The notes beneath the pieces were generated by a model. The model made no database searches. It was given only the letters and a program-made list of their open reading frames with translations, and was not told where the DNA came from. This document shows, piece after piece, positions 24,416 to 35,490 of a DNA stretch of 64,000 bases. Position numbers and translations under genes: made by a program. The DNA lies in the NCBI GenBank assembly GCA_963704515.1, contig OY969913.1:558001-622000 (forward strand), read 5' to 3'. How positions within the stretch are numbered: position 1 is the first letter of the stretch; the number at the start of each line of letters is the position of its first letter. The DNA is from VRUE01 sp963704515 (lineage in GTDB: Bacteria; Actinomycetota; Thermoleophilia; Solirubrobacterales; 70-9).

Positions 24416-25444
24416 TCAGACGGCGTTATGGCCGATCAGGCCGCGGGCGCAGTCGACGATCGTCTCCTCGACCGGGCGCGGCTCCCAGCCGAGCTGCGTG
24501 CGCGCCTTCTCGCTGGTCATCGTCACCTTCTTGCCGAGGTCGCCGGTGAAGGAGCGGACCGAGGCGTCGAAGATGCCGAGGGCGCGGACCAGCAGGTCGG
24601 GGACGCCGCGCTTCGGCACCTTGGCGGCGTCCTCGCCGAGCCGCTCGCGCAGAATCGCGGCGATTTCGGCCATCCAGAGGAAGTCGTTGACCGCGATGAA
24701 GCGCCCGCCGCCGGCCTCGGGTGCCTCCATCGCCTTTATATGGAGGTCGGCGACGTCGCGCACGTCGACCAGGTTGAAGCCGATGCGCGGCGTGCCGGGC
24801 ATCCCGCGCAGCAGTCGCTGGATCAGCTCGAGCGAGAAGGAGACGTCGTCGCTCAGCGCGGGGCCGAGGATCGCGCCGGGCTGGATCGTCGCCAGCCGCT
24901 CGCGGGCGCCGGCCTCCTCCACCAGGTCCCAGGCGGCGCGCTCGGCGGCGGCCTTGGAGCGGACGTAGGGGGTGAGCGACTCGTTGCCGGGGTCGGTCCA
25001 GCGGCTCTCGTCGATCGGGCTCTCGGCCGGGGTCGCGCCGCCGCGCACGGCGGCCACCGAGGAGGTGAGGACGATCCGCCCGACCCCCGCCTCGAGCGCC
25101 GCGCCCAGCACCCGCCGGGTACCCTCGCGGGCCGGGACGATCAGCTCGTCGGGGTCCCTCGGCTGCGCCGGCGGGAAGGGCGAGGCGACGTGCAGGACGT
25201 GGTCGCAGCCGCGCACCGCGTCCGCCCAGCCCGCGTCGGCGGTGAGGTCGGCCGCGATCACAGTGAGCCGGTTGTCGGCCAGCACCTCGGAGCCGATCGC
25301 GGCGCGCACCTCGGGCTCGCGGGCGAGGTCGCGCACGGTGGTCCGCACCTCGTAGCCGCGCCGCAGCAGCTCGATCAGGCACCAGCCGCCGAGGTAGCCC
25401 GTGCCGCCGGTGACGAGGACCGTCTGCGCCTTGCCTCCCTCCAT
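24416..25444 (-). CDS. NAD(P)-dependent epimerase/dehydratase (dihydroflavonol-reductase-like SDR)
   Basis: It has an extended SDR fold of 342 residues. VLVTGGTGYLGGW (GxxGxxG) is near the N-terminus, LHVASPF follows the fourth strand, and TSSVAAV and YVRSK supply the catalytic Ser, Tyr and Lys. The layout matches dihydroflavonol-4-reductase-like SDRs, which reduce or epimerise varied carbonyl substrates. It converges with the MMPL gene (3-nt gap). The substrate is unknown. Confidence 0.85.
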   Translation of the reverse strand: MEGGKAQTVLVTGGTGYLGGWCLIELLRRGYEVRTTVRDLAREPEVRAAIGSEVLADNRLTVIAADLTADAGWADAVRGCDHVLHVASPFPPAQPRDPDELIVPAREGTRRVLGAALEAGVGRIVLTSSVAAVRGGATPAESPIDESRWTDPGNESLTPYVRSKAAAERAAWDLVEEAGARERLATIQPGAILGPALSDDVSFSLELIQRLLRGMPGTPRIGFNLVDVRDVADLHIKAMEAPEAGGGRFIAVNDFLWMAEIAAILRERLGEDAAKVPKRGVPDLLVRALGIFDASVRSFTGDLGKKVTMTSEKARTQLGWEPRPVEETIVDCARGLIGHNAV

Positions 25445-25474
25445 CGCGAGCAGGATAGCCCGGCCCGCTATCCT

Positions 25475-25484
25475 GTTTGGAAAC
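25475..25484. promoter_or_regulatory. Possible operator upstream of lon
   Basis: GTTTGGAAAC is a perfect inverted repeat (GTTT-GG-AAAC) 24 nt before the lon ATG, in an AT-richer patch. Because an HxlR-type gene overlaps the end of lon, autoregulation through this site is plausible but unproven. Confidence 0.35.
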
Positions 25485-25508
25485 TAACTACAGAAACTGG
25501 ACTTTCTT

Positions 25509-27783
<2,275 letters not shown>

Positions 27784-27803
<20 letters not shown>

Positions 27804-28110
27804 CTGCGCCCCGGTCTCGCCCGCCCTGCGGGCGCTGGCCGGGGTGCTCGAGCGCCGCTGGACGCTGGCGATCATCTACGCCAGCGCCGGCGGTGCGACC
27901 CGCTTCAACGAGCTGCGCCAGTCGCTGCCCGGGGTCTCGCCGACGACGCTCTCCGAGCGCCTCGAGCAGCTCGAGGCGGAGCGGATCCTCGAGCGGCGGA
28001 TCGTCCCAGGCCGCCCGCCGCACACCGAGTACGTCCTCACCCCCGGCGGCACCCGCCTCGCCGGGGCGGTCGTGCGGCTGCTCGAGGACCAGGCCGGGAC
28101 TCGGGCGTAG
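27784..28110 (+). CDS. HxlR-family transcriptional regulator
   Basis: This 108-residue winged-helix protein has SPALRALAGVLERRWTLAIIYASAGGATRFNELRQSLPGVSPTTLSERLEQLE, a compact HxlR domain. It begins 20 bp inside the end of lon, so the two are co-transcribed. HxlR proteins often sense redox or electrophile stress through Cys; CRSCAP at residues 5-8 supplies two candidates. It may control lon and perhaps the following encapsulin genes. Confidence 0.85.
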
Positions 28111-28143
28111 ACGCCACCCGGTCCGGCCTGGCAAGATGAGGGC

Positions 28144-28536
28144 GTGGGCTTCGACCAGTACCACGAGCCGCCCGAGGAGCTGTCCGCCGCGACCCGGACC
28201 TTCGCCCGGCTCTGCGCCTCGCTGACCGAGGAGGCCGAGGCGATCGGCTGGTATGAGCAGCGGCTGGCGGTCGAGACCGACGAGGACGCGCGGGCGATCA
28301 TGCACGACGCCCAGGGCGAGGAGTTCAAGCACTTCTGCATGGACCTCGAGTTCCTCCTGCGCCGCACGCCGCTCTGGCGCGAGATAGCGGAGGGGGTTCT
28401 CCTCCAGGACGGCGACATCGTCGAGCACGGCGAGGCGGCCGAGGAGGAGGCGACGGAGGGCGCCGCCGAGCGCGGCGCGCCGCTGGCCGGCGGCGAGTCG
28501 CTCGGCATCGGCAGCCTGCGGGGAGCCGACGCGTGA
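28144..28536 (+). CDS. Encapsulated ferritin-like cargo protein (EncFtn)
   Basis: The N-terminal YHEPPEELS, SLTEEAEAIGWYEQR (Glu32) and DAQGEEFKHF (Glu59/60, His63) match the metal-binding residues of encapsulated ferritins, which assemble as ferroxidase dimers. The acidic linker ends in LAGGESLGIGSLRGADA, whose LGIGSLRG is an encapsulin-targeting peptide. The GTG start gives 130 residues. It overlaps the encapsulin gene by 4 bp. It should oxidise Fe(II) for mineralisation inside the shell. Confidence 0.92.
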   Translation: MGFDQYHEPPEELSAATRTFARLCASLTEEAEAIGWYEQRLAVETDEDARAIMHDAQGEEFKHFCMDLEFLLRRTPLWREIAEGVLLQDGDIVEHGEAAEEEATEGAAERGAPLAGGESLGIGSLRGADA

Positions 28537-29336
28537 GCAGCCACCTGCTGCGCGAGCAGGCACCGGTCACCGCGGCCGGCTGGGAGCTGCTCGACGCCGA
28601 GGCGCGCGAGCGCCTGGCGCCGGCGCTTGCGGCCCGCCGCCTGGTCGACTTCTCCGGCCCGCACGGCTGGCAGCACTCGGCGACCAACCTCGGCCGGGTC
28701 GAGGCGCTTGCGGACGCCCCCGGCGAGGGGGTGAGCGGCGCGCAACGCCGCGTCCTGGCGCTGGTCGAGCTGCGGGCGCCCTTCGCGCTCTCGCGGGCGG
28801 AGCTCGCCGACGCCGACCGCGGCGCCGAGAACGCTGACCTCGGCCCGCTCGACGAGGCCGCCCACCGGATCGCGCTGGCGGAGAACGCGGCGGTCTTTCA
28901 CGGCTGGAAGGCGGCGGGGATCGCCGGGATCATCCAGTCCAGCCCGCACGACCCGATCGAGCTGGGCGAGGACTGCGAGCGCTACCCGCGCCACGTCGCC
29001 AAGGCGGTCGACGCGCTGCGCGCCGCCGGCGTCGACGGTCCCTACGGCCTGGCGCTCGGCCCCGAGACGCACACCCGCGTCCTGGAGACCAGCCAGCACG
29101 GCGGCTACCCGCTGCTCGAGCACCTGCGCGAGATAGCCGGCGGCCCGCTCTGCTGGTCCCCCGGCGTGCGCGGCGCGGTCGTGCTCAGCGTGCGCGGCGG
29201 CGACTTCCTCTTCGAGTCCGGCGAGGACCTCTCGCTCGGCTACGAGCACCACGACGCCGACCAGGTCCGCCTCTACCTGGAGGAGACTTTCAGCTTCCGC
29301 GTAGCCACCCCCGAGGCCGCCGTCACCCTCACCTAA
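28533..29336 (+). CDS. Encapsulin nanocompartment shell protein (family 1)
   Basis: The 267-residue shell protein has the HK97-like encapsulin pattern: N-terminal LLREQAPVTAAGWELLDAEARE, RRLVDFSGPHGW, LVELRAPFALSRAELADADRG, and C-terminal GYEHHDADQVRLYLEETFSFRV. The GTG start overlaps the cargo gene (GTGA), a coupled two-gene iron-storage operon. Family-1 shells store oxidised iron and protect from oxidative stress. The lon-HxlR pair lies immediately upstream in the same direction. Confidence 0.95.
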   Translation: MSSHLLREQAPVTAAGWELLDAEARERLAPALAARRLVDFSGPHGWQHSATNLGRVEALADAPGEGVSGAQRRVLALVELRAPFALSRAELADADRGAENADLGPLDEAAHRIALAENAAVFHGWKAAGIAGIIQSSPHDPIELGEDCERYPRHVAKAVDALRAAGVDGPYGLALGPETHTRVLETSQHGGYPLLEHLREIAGGPLCWSPGVRGAVVLSVRGGDFLFESGEDLSLGYEHHDADQVRLYLEETFSFRVATPEAAVTLT

Positions 29337-29350
29337 ACGTCCCCGGGGCG

Positions 29351-31492
29351 CTAGGGGCGCGCGGGCTCGGTGACGGCCTCGACGTCGAGGCTGGGCAGCA
29401 GGCGCTCGAGCCAGGCGGGGATCCACCAGTTGCGGGCGCCCAGGAGCTGCATCACGGCTGGGACGAGGACCATGCGGACAACCGTGGCGTCGAGGAAGAT
29501 CGCCGCCGCCAGGCCGACCCCGAAGAGCTTCAGGAAGACTTCCTGGGAGGCGACGAAGGCGAGAAAGACGACGACCATGATCGCCGCCGCCGCGGTGATC
29601 ACCCGCGCCGTCTTCGCCAGGCCGTCGGCGACCGCGCGCCGGGTGTCGCCGTCCTTCGCGTACTCCTCGCGGATGCGCGAGATCAGGAAGACCTCGTAGT
29701 CCATCGAGAGGCCGAAGAGGATCGCGAACATCATCACCGGCATGAACGGCGCGATCGGCACTTCGTGATCGATGCCGATCAGTTCGCCGACTGCGCCGCC
29801 CTTGGCGACCAGGGTCATCACCCCATAGGCGGCGCTCACCGAGAGCAGGTTCATGATCGCCGCCTTGAGCGAGATCAGCGGCGAGTGGAAGGCGATCAGC
29901 AGCAGCAGGAAGGAGAGGCCGACGACGCCGACGATGAAGATCGGCATGCGGCCCTTGATGTATTCGCTCTGGTCCTCGAGCGCCGGCACGACGCCGCCGA
30001 CGTAGGTCCTTGTCTGCGAGCCTTCCAACTCTTCGGGCAAGACCGTGTCGCGCAGGTGGCGGACCAGGTCGGTGGTCGCCGCATCCTGCGGCGAGGTGGT
30101 CGGGATAACGGTGAGCACCGCCGCGTCGCCACTCGGGTTGACACGGGGCGCCGCCACGTAGGCGATCCCATCTTCCCCGCGCAGGCGGGCGGCGAGGGAG
30201 CTCATTTCGCTCCTCCCCCGCGGGCCGTCCAGTTCGGCGGCGATCACCAGCGGGCCGTTGGCGCCCGGGCCGAACCCCTGGCTGATCAGGTCGTAGGCCT
30301 GGCGGGTCATCGTGTCCGTGGGGTCGTTGCCGGCGTCGGGGAAGCCGAGCCGCATGCCGAGCGCCGGTGCCGCCAGCGCCAGCAGCAGCGCCGTCGCGGC
30401 GATCGCCGCCGTCCACGGCCGGCGCTGCACCGCGTGGCTCCAGCGCGCCGCGAGCGATTCCTCGCCGGTCTCCGTTTTCGTCGCGCGGCCGAGGAAGGGG
30501 ATGCGCAGGCGATCGACGTTGGGGCCGAGGTAGGCGAGCAGCGCCGGCAGCAGGGTGATCGAGGCGAACATCATCACCAGCACCGCGAGCGAGGCCGAGA
30601 TCGCCACTCCGTACATGTACGGGAGGGCGGTGAGGAAGAGTCCGAGCACCGCGATCACCACCGTGCAGCCGGCGATGATCACGCTGCGCCCGGCGGTGGT
30701 CACTGCCTCGATCACCGCGTCGTGGCGGTTCTTGCCGGTCTTCATCGCGGTGCGGAAGCGGGTGAGGACGAGCAGCGAGTAGTCGATGCCGACGCCGATC
30801 CCGATCAGGCCGGAGACCGCCGTGGTCCAGTTGGGCACGTCGATCACGTTGGCGAGCAGGACGATCAGGCCGGCGGAGGAGATGCCGAGGCCGACCAGGG
30901 CGATCGCCAGCGGCAGGCCGACGGCGACCAGCGAGCCGAAGGCGATCAAGAGCACGATCGCCGCGCCGAGGAAGCCGATGCCCTCGGGGCTAGCGCCTTC
31001 CTGGGCGGTGTAGATCGGTTCGCCGCCGAGCTTGATCTCGAGGCTGCCGGAGCTGTTCGCTTCGGCCGCGTCGATCAGCCGTTCGCCGTCTTCCTTCGGC
31101 ACGTCCCAGCCCTGCCTGGTCAGCGGCAGGGTGGTCGTGGCGATCGTGCCGTCCTTGGAGACGCGCACCGCGGCGGGCGGTTCGAGGTCTTCGATCTTGC
31201 GCGCCTCGGCGAAGAAGGCGGCGATGCCGCGCTTCGCGGCGGGGCTGGAGACGCCGGCCGGGTCCTTCCAGACGACGTAGATTTCCTGCCCCGAGTAGCC
31301 GCCGAAGGCGCGCTGGGTGAGTTCGGTGGCGGCCTTCGATTCCGATCCCGGCGTGTTGTAGTCGGCGTGGTAGTCGCCGGCCAGGGAGGAGCCGAGGCCG
31401 ATGATCGCGACCGCGGCGACGATCCAGGCGAGGACGACGGTGCCGCGGCGGCGGTAGATGAAGTCGCCGAGGCGGGCGAGACGACGGGTCAT
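29351..31492 (-). CDS. MMPL-family RND exporter (second)
   Basis: This 713-residue protein has the two-repeat MMPL topology: IGIGVGIDYSLLVLTRFRTA and ILFGLSMDYEVFLISRIREEYAKDGD. It is divergent from a MarR-family gene 147 nt away. The second half is preceded by an extracytoplasmic domain, and the C-terminus ends in a short polar tail. The substrate is unknown, but regulation by a MarR protein suggests export of a toxic or lipid compound. Confidence 0.92.
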   Translation of the reverse strand: MTRRLARLGDFIYRRRGTVVLAWIVAAVAIIGLGSSLAGDYHADYNTPGSESKAATELTQRAFGGYSGQEIYVVWKDPAGVSSPAAKRGIAAFFAEARKIEDLEPPAAVRVSKDGTIATTTLPLTRQGWDVPKEDGERLIDAAEANSSGSLEIKLGGEPIYTAQEGASPEGIGFLGAAIVLLIAFGSLVAVGLPLAIALVGLGISSAGLIVLLANVIDVPNWTTAVSGLIGIGVGIDYSLLVLTRFRTAMKTGKNRHDAVIEAVTTAGRSVIIAGCTVVIAVLGLFLTALPYMYGVAISASLAVLVMMFASITLLPALLAYLGPNVDRLRIPFLGRATKTETGEESLAARWSHAVQRRPWTAAIAATALLLALAAPALGMRLGFPDAGNDPTDTMTRQAYDLISQGFGPGANGPLVIAAELDGPRGRSEMSSLAARLRGEDGIAYVAAPRVNPSGDAAVLTVIPTTSPQDAATTDLVRHLRDTVLPEELEGSQTRTYVGGVVPALEDQSEYIKGRMPIFIVGVVGLSFLLLLIAFHSPLISLKAAIMNLLSVSAAYGVMTLVAKGGAVGELIGIDHEVPIAPFMPVMMFAILFGLSMDYEVFLISRIREEYAKDGDTRRAVADGLAKTARVITAAAAIMVVVFLAFVASQEVFLKLFGVGLAAAIFLDATVVRMVLVPAVMQLLGARNWWIPAWLERLLPSLDVEAVTEPARP

Positions 31493-31555
31493 TCGGGATC
31501 CCCTTTCAAGGTCTCGAAGTTCGTTACAAAATGGAAAGGTTCAGGTTTAGAATGG

Positions 31556-31568
31556 TTTCTAGCAGAAA
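31556..31568. promoter_or_regulatory. Operator candidate in the MMPL/MarR divergent gap
   Basis: TTTCTAGCAGAAA is a 5-bp-arm inverted repeat (TTTCT-AGC-AGAAA) in the AT-rich gap. It is a plausible MarR-type binding site by position and symmetry. Confidence 0.4.
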
Positions 31569-31638
31569 TGGCTCCGTGTAGTCTGCCGAACGTGGCGCGC
31601 CACTCCACCGCATACCTGCCGAGCGAGGCCGGCCGGTT

Positions 31639-32112
31639 GTGACAAGCCCGATCGAAGGCGACAAGGCGCCCTCGACGCTCACCTTCCTGCTCTCGCAGGT
31701 AGGGGCCCACGTGGCGATGCGCTTCGCCCAGCGGATCGGCGAGCTGGACCTGCACCCGCCGCAGTTCCGGGTGATGAACGCGGTCGACGCCGCCGAAGGC
31801 CAGTCCCAGCAGGCGATCGCCGAGGCGATCGGCGCCCCGGCCAGCCGCATGGTGGCGATCGTCGACGAGCTCGAGCAGCGCGGCCTGGTCGAACGCCGCC
31901 CCGACCCCGGCGACCGCCGTGTGCGCGCCCTGCACCTGACCGGCGACGGCCACGAGCTGCTCGGCCGCGGCCGCAAGATCGCCCTCGAATGCGAAGACGA
32001 GATCGCCGGCGGCATGAGCCGCGCCGACCGCGACCGCCTCGTCGCCCTCCTGCAGAAGCTGGTCGACGCCCAGGAGATCGGCGCCGGCGTGCACCCGGGG
32101 CTGCGCGAGTAG
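31639..32112 (+). CDS. MarR-family transcriptional regulator
   Basis: This 157-residue protein has the MarR winged helix: LHPPQFRVMNAVDAAEGQSQQAIAEAIGAPASRMVAIVDELEQRGLVERRPDPGDRRVRALHLT, including the wing D-x-R-(R/A) motif PGDRR. The GTG start lies opposite the MMPL exporter at 29351-31492. It is likely that exporter's repressor. Confidence 0.9.
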   Translation: MTSPIEGDKAPSTLTFLLSQVGAHVAMRFAQRIGELDLHPPQFRVMNAVDAAEGQSQQAIAEAIGAPASRMVAIVDELEQRGLVERRPDPGDRRVRALHLTGDGHELLGRGRKIALECEDEIAGGMSRADRDRLVALLQKLVDAQEIGAGVHPGLRE

Positions 32113-32162
32113 TCCTTACGGCGCTCCGATACCTTCCCAAGCCCAACAGGAAGAAGGCTCCG

Positions 32163-32612
32163 ATGGCACACATGGGTGGTACGGCAAGCGCCGAGATCGA
32201 GGCGCCGATCGACGAGGTCTGGACCCTGGTCGAGGACGTCTCGATCGCGCCGGAGTGGCAGGGCGGGTTGGTTGCGATCACACCGCTGGAGCGAGACGAC
32301 GCCGGGCGTCCGACCCTGGTCGAGAGCGAGAGCGACATCAAGGTCAGGCACATCAAGACCGAGGTGCGCTTCAGCTACGAGCCGCCCACCCGCCTTTCCT
32401 GGACGCAGGAGAAGGGCGACCTCAAGTCGGTTGAGGGCAGCTGGGACCTGGAGGACCTGGGAGGGGACCGGACCCGGGCGACCTACACGCTCGACGGCGA
32501 TCCCGGCCGCGTGCTCGGCATGGTGATCCGCGGCCCGGTCGAGGCCGCCGCGCGGGCGATGCTGGTCAACGCCCGCCCAGGAGAGCTGAAGGCGCGCATC
32601 GAGGGTGACTGA
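32163..32612 (+). CDS. SRPBCC-family protein
   Basis: The 149-residue protein has a helix-grip fold: ASAEIEAPIDEVWTLVEDVSIAPEWQGGLVAITPLERDD at the N-terminus and a long amphipathic C-terminal helix. The ATG at 32163 is preceded by AACAGGAAGAAGG. It is 50 nt downstream of the MarR gene and could be co-transcribed with it. The ligand is unknown. Confidence 0.78.
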   Translation: MAHMGGTASAEIEAPIDEVWTLVEDVSIAPEWQGGLVAITPLERDDAGRPTLVESESDIKVRHIKTEVRFSYEPPTRLSWTQEKGDLKSVEGSWDLEDLGGDRTRATYTLDGDPGRVLGMVIRGPVEAAARAMLVNARPGELKARIEGD

Positions 32613-32614
32613 GC

Positions 32615-33087
32615 TCATCCCGCCAGCGTCTCCGGCAGCCCCAGCCGCTCGAAGGCCTCGCTCTCGGGATCCCAGCTGTAGAAGGCGAGCGCCTCCTGGC
32701 CGCTGGCGCGGACCCGCAGGGCGCGCCAGCGCCACTGGCCGGAGAGCGGCCAGCCGGCGAGGAAGGCGCCGATCGCCTCGTGGCTCTCGACCGTCTCGCG
32801 CACGGCCTCGTCGCCGAGCCCTGGTCGGGGTAGGGCTCGATCCAGACGCTCTCCAGCAGCGGTTCGCCCGGACCGGCGGCCGGGTCGGCCGGCGGAAACT
32901 CGACCGGCAGCACGCGCTTCGGCCGCCGCTCGATCGCGTCGAGGCTGGCGTTGCTGGCGATCCGGTAGAGCCAGGAGCGCAGCGAGCTGCGGCCCTCGAA
33001 GCGGGCCAGCCCGCGCCAGGCGCGCAGCATCGCCTCCTGCAGGGCGTCCTCGTCACCGCCGCGCGCCGCCGCGAGCAGATCGGTCAC
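32615..33087 (-). pseudogene. Degraded ECF-type sigma factor
   Basis: The start reads LLAAARGGDEDALQEAMLRAWRGLARFEGRSSLRSWLYRIASNASLDAIERRPKR. This joins the first ten residues of a sigma-70-like protein directly to the end of region 2.1-2.2, so the intervening block is missing. After EPYPDQ the frame changes. The terminal part (RETVESHEAIGAFLAGWPLSG) lies in another frame, and region 4 is absent. Two deletions and a frameshift leave it non-functional. It was probably of the large SnoaL-fused ECF class. Confidence 0.75.
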
Positions 33088-33092
33088 GCCGT

Positions 33093-33479
33093 TCAGCTCC
33101 GCTCGACGATCAGCAGCCGGTTGCCGTCCTGGTCGCGGAAGAAGAACATCGGCGGCACCGGGCCGCCCATGCGCATCACCTCCGCGTCGACGTCGACGCC
33201 GCGCCCGCGCAGGCTGGCGTGGTCGGCGTCGATGTCGGTGCTGTCGAAGGCGATGCGGGACTCAATCCCGGCCTGCTGGCCCTCCATCGGCTGGACCAGC
33301 GCCACGGTCGTCGCCGCGCCGGGGGGCGCCACTTCGACCCAGCGGTTGCCGTCGCCGAAGGGGATGTCGGCGCGCTTCTCGAAGCCGAGCTTCTCTTCGT
33401 AGAACTCGATCGCCCGGTCCTGGTCGCTGACCGGCACCATCACCGTCGCCACCTGTCCAATGGTCGTCACTTTGGTCAC
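33093..33479 (-). CDS. VOC-superfamily (glyoxalase-like) protein
   Basis: This 128-residue single VOC domain has VATVMVPVSDQDRAIEFYEEKLGF at the N-terminus and PVPPMFFFRDQDGNRLLIVE at the end. These are the paired beta-alpha-beta-beta-beta units of glyoxalase/dioxygenase-like proteins. The stop lies 5 nt before the sigma pseudogene and the start overlaps the DHFR-like gene (ATGA). Such proteins commonly cluster with ECF sigma factors. The substrate is unknown. Confidence 0.88.
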   Translation of the reverse strand: MTKVTTIGQVATVMVPVSDQDRAIEFYEEKLGFEKRADIPFGDGNRWVEVAPPGAATTVALVQPMEGQQAGIESRIAFDSTDIDADHASLRGRGVDVDAEVMRMGGPVPPMFFFRDQDGNRLLIVERS

Positions 33480-34048
33480 TTTTCCACCTCGTAGGTAAGG
33501 ACGGCGATGCCCTCGCCGACCGTTTTCGACCCCACCATTCGCAGGGTCTTCTTATCGCTGCTCTCGGCGAAGAGGCGCTTGCCCTTGCCGAGCACGACCG
33601 GGAAGACCATCAGCCGCAGCTCGTCGAGCAGGTCGTGCTCGAGCAGCCCCTGGGCCAGCCGGGCGCTGCCTGCGACGAGGATCACTCCGTCGACCTCGTC
33701 TTTCAACTTGCCGATCTCCCCGACGAAGTCGCCGCTGAGCACGGTCGTGTTCTCCCACTCCGCCTCGGCGAGGGTCGAGGAGAAGACGTACTTCGGCATC
33801 GAGTTCATCTTCTCGGCGAACCCCGCCTCGTCTTCCATCGAGGGCCAGGCGGCGGCGAACCCTTCGTAGGTCACCCGCCCCAGCAGCTGCGCCTCGGCCT
33901 CGATCAACTCGTCGTACTTGAACTTGTCCCCGTCGTCGCCGCGGTCAAACGCGAAGGTCCACCCCCCGTGCTCGTACCCCTCGGCCCCGCCGGGGTCCTC
34001 CATCACCCCGTCCAGGGAGACGAACTCCGTAACCACGATCTTGCCCAT
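33476..34048 (-). CDS. Dihydrofolate reductase-family (RibD C-terminal-like) protein
   Basis: This 190-residue protein begins KIVVTEFVSLDGVMEDPGGAEGYEHGGW, the typical start of YwjB/RibD-C-like dihydrofolate reductase family members. It has LLGRVTYEGFAAAWPS, KYVFSSTL and VILVAGSARLAQGLLEHDLLDELRL. It is predicted to bind NADPH; the substrate is unknown. It is translationally coupled to the VOC gene and heads the operon with the sigma pseudogene. Confidence 0.88.
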   Translation of the reverse strand: MGKIVVTEFVSLDGVMEDPGGAEGYEHGGWTFAFDRGDDGDKFKYDELIEAEAQLLGRVTYEGFAAAWPSMEDEAGFAEKMNSMPKYVFSSTLAEAEWENTTVLSGDFVGEIGKLKDEVDGVILVAGSARLAQGLLEHDLLDELRLMVFPVVLGKGKRLFAESSDKKTLRMVGSKTVGEGIAVLTYEVEK

Positions 34049-34183
34049 CGCTCGCTCCTTCCAAGTTGACGTTGTCAGAGGCTATGACCGGGGCGGCGCC
34101 GTGGATTCATCGGTCTGATAGGTACGAAGAAGGAATGACTTAGGTACGACAGATGCGAAATTGAATTAGAGTGGCGCGCCTCG

Positions 34184-35470
34184 ATGGCGAGTGGGGAGCG
34201 CTGGGCAGCGAGGAGGGCGATGCGCGTGGCTTTGGCCGCGGCCGCTCTCCTCTGGGCGCTGGCTTTCGGCCTTGCGGGGCAGGCGCGTGCGGTGGACCTG
34301 AACGTGGCGCTGAGCGAAGCCGAAGCGAGCGTCGCGAGCTCGGAAGCCGACGTCGCCCAGGCCGAAGCGGAGCTGGCGCCGGCACGCGCCCGGTACGAAA
34401 CGAGCGTTCGCCGCGCCGCCCCCGCCGACCGGGCCGCCGCGAGCGCCCAGCGGCAAACGCGCCGCACGAAGGCGGGCCTGGTCGCGGCCCGGCAGCAAGC
34501 GCAGGGCCGGATTGCCGCGATCGAAGCGGACCACGCGCAGGCGGTCGAAGACCACGACGAAGAAGTGAGGGCCTGGATCGCCTTCGGGCTTGCCGCGCTG
34601 GTCGCGGCGGCGATCGCGCTCGGGTGGGGCTTGATCCGCGACAGCGGCCCGGCCGCCTGGCTCGCCGACCGGCCGACCGGTCAGGTGGTCGGCCTCAGCG
34701 TCTTCGGCGGCATTCTCGCGCTGATCGTCGGCGGGGTGATGTTCGGCGCCGACGGCGTGGTGGGCGTGATCGGCGGCCTGCTCGCGCTGCTCGCCTTCGT
34801 CCTGCCCAGCGCTGTCCTTCTGGCGAGGCACTCGGCTTCTGTGCGGGCCGGCAAGTCCAAGCCGCTGACCGGCCGCGAGCGTCTGCCGGAATGGGTGCCG
34901 CAGGCGGTGGCAGGCGTGGCGGCGGCGCTCTTCCTCGTCGGCATGGGCTCGGCGGTCTTCGCGGGAGAGCCGCAGGAAGTCGCGGTGCCGGCGCGGCTGG
35001 CGAGCGCGGCCGCGCCGAGCGCCCTCGCCGGCCCGGCGCTGGCTCGGGCCGAACGGCGGGCGGCTGCCCTGGGCCGGCGGGCGGCGCGCCTGGATGCGGT
35101 TCGTGCCGCGGCTCGCCGGGAAGTCGAAGGGCCGCGCGGCCGGCTGCATCGGGCCGAACAGCGGCTGGCGAGCGCCAAGCGCGACGTAGACCATTACGAA
35201 ACTCGCATCGCCGTCCTCATCGAACGCGAACACAGGAAGATCGAAGAGGAAGAACGCTTAGCGGCGAAGGCAGAGGAAGAAGAATTAGCGACCGAAGGCC
35301 CGGAATGCGACCCCAACTATGTTGGCGCCTGCCTCGATCCCAACGCCTCCGACTATGACTGCGCCGGCGGTAGCGGTAATGGCCCCGAGTACACCGGTCC
35401 GGTCCAGGTCGTCGGCGTCGACCACTACGGCCTCGATGCCGACGGCGACGGCTACGCCTGCGAGGAATAG
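34184..35470 (+). CDS. Coiled-coil membrane protein with C-terminal Excalibur-like Ca-binding domain
   Basis: A signal or anchor segment (MRVALAAAALLWALAFGLAGQARA) is followed by an Ala/Glu-rich coiled coil (about 40-120). Three further hydrophobic segments (about 135-235), a second coiled coil (about 280-365), and a cysteine-bearing C-terminus (CDPNYVGACLDPNASDYDC) come next. The protein ends DADGDGYACEE, the DxDxDGxxCE motif of Excalibur calcium-binding domains. An in-frame ATG at 34220 before the signal is also possible. It is likely a cell-surface structural protein. Confidence 0.72.
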   Translation: MASGERWAARRAMRVALAAAALLWALAFGLAGQARAVDLNVALSEAEASVASSEADVAQAEAELAPARARYETSVRRAAPADRAAASAQRQTRRTKAGLVAARQQAQGRIAAIEADHAQAVEDHDEEVRAWIAFGLAALVAAAIALGWGLIRDSGPAAWLADRPTGQVVGLSVFGGILALIVGGVMFGADGVVGVIGGLLALLAFVLPSAVLLARHSASVRAGKSKPLTGRERLPEWVPQAVAGVAAALFLVGMGSAVFAGEPQEVAVPARLASAAAPSALAGPALARAERRAAALGRRAARLDAVRAAARREVEGPRGRLHRAEQRLASAKRDVDHYETRIAVLIEREHRKIEEEERLAAKAEEEELATEGPECDPNYVGACLDPNASDYDCAGGSGNGPEYTGPVQVVGVDHYGLDADGDGYACEE

Positions 35471-35490
35471 AGATCTGATCTTCTACGGGG

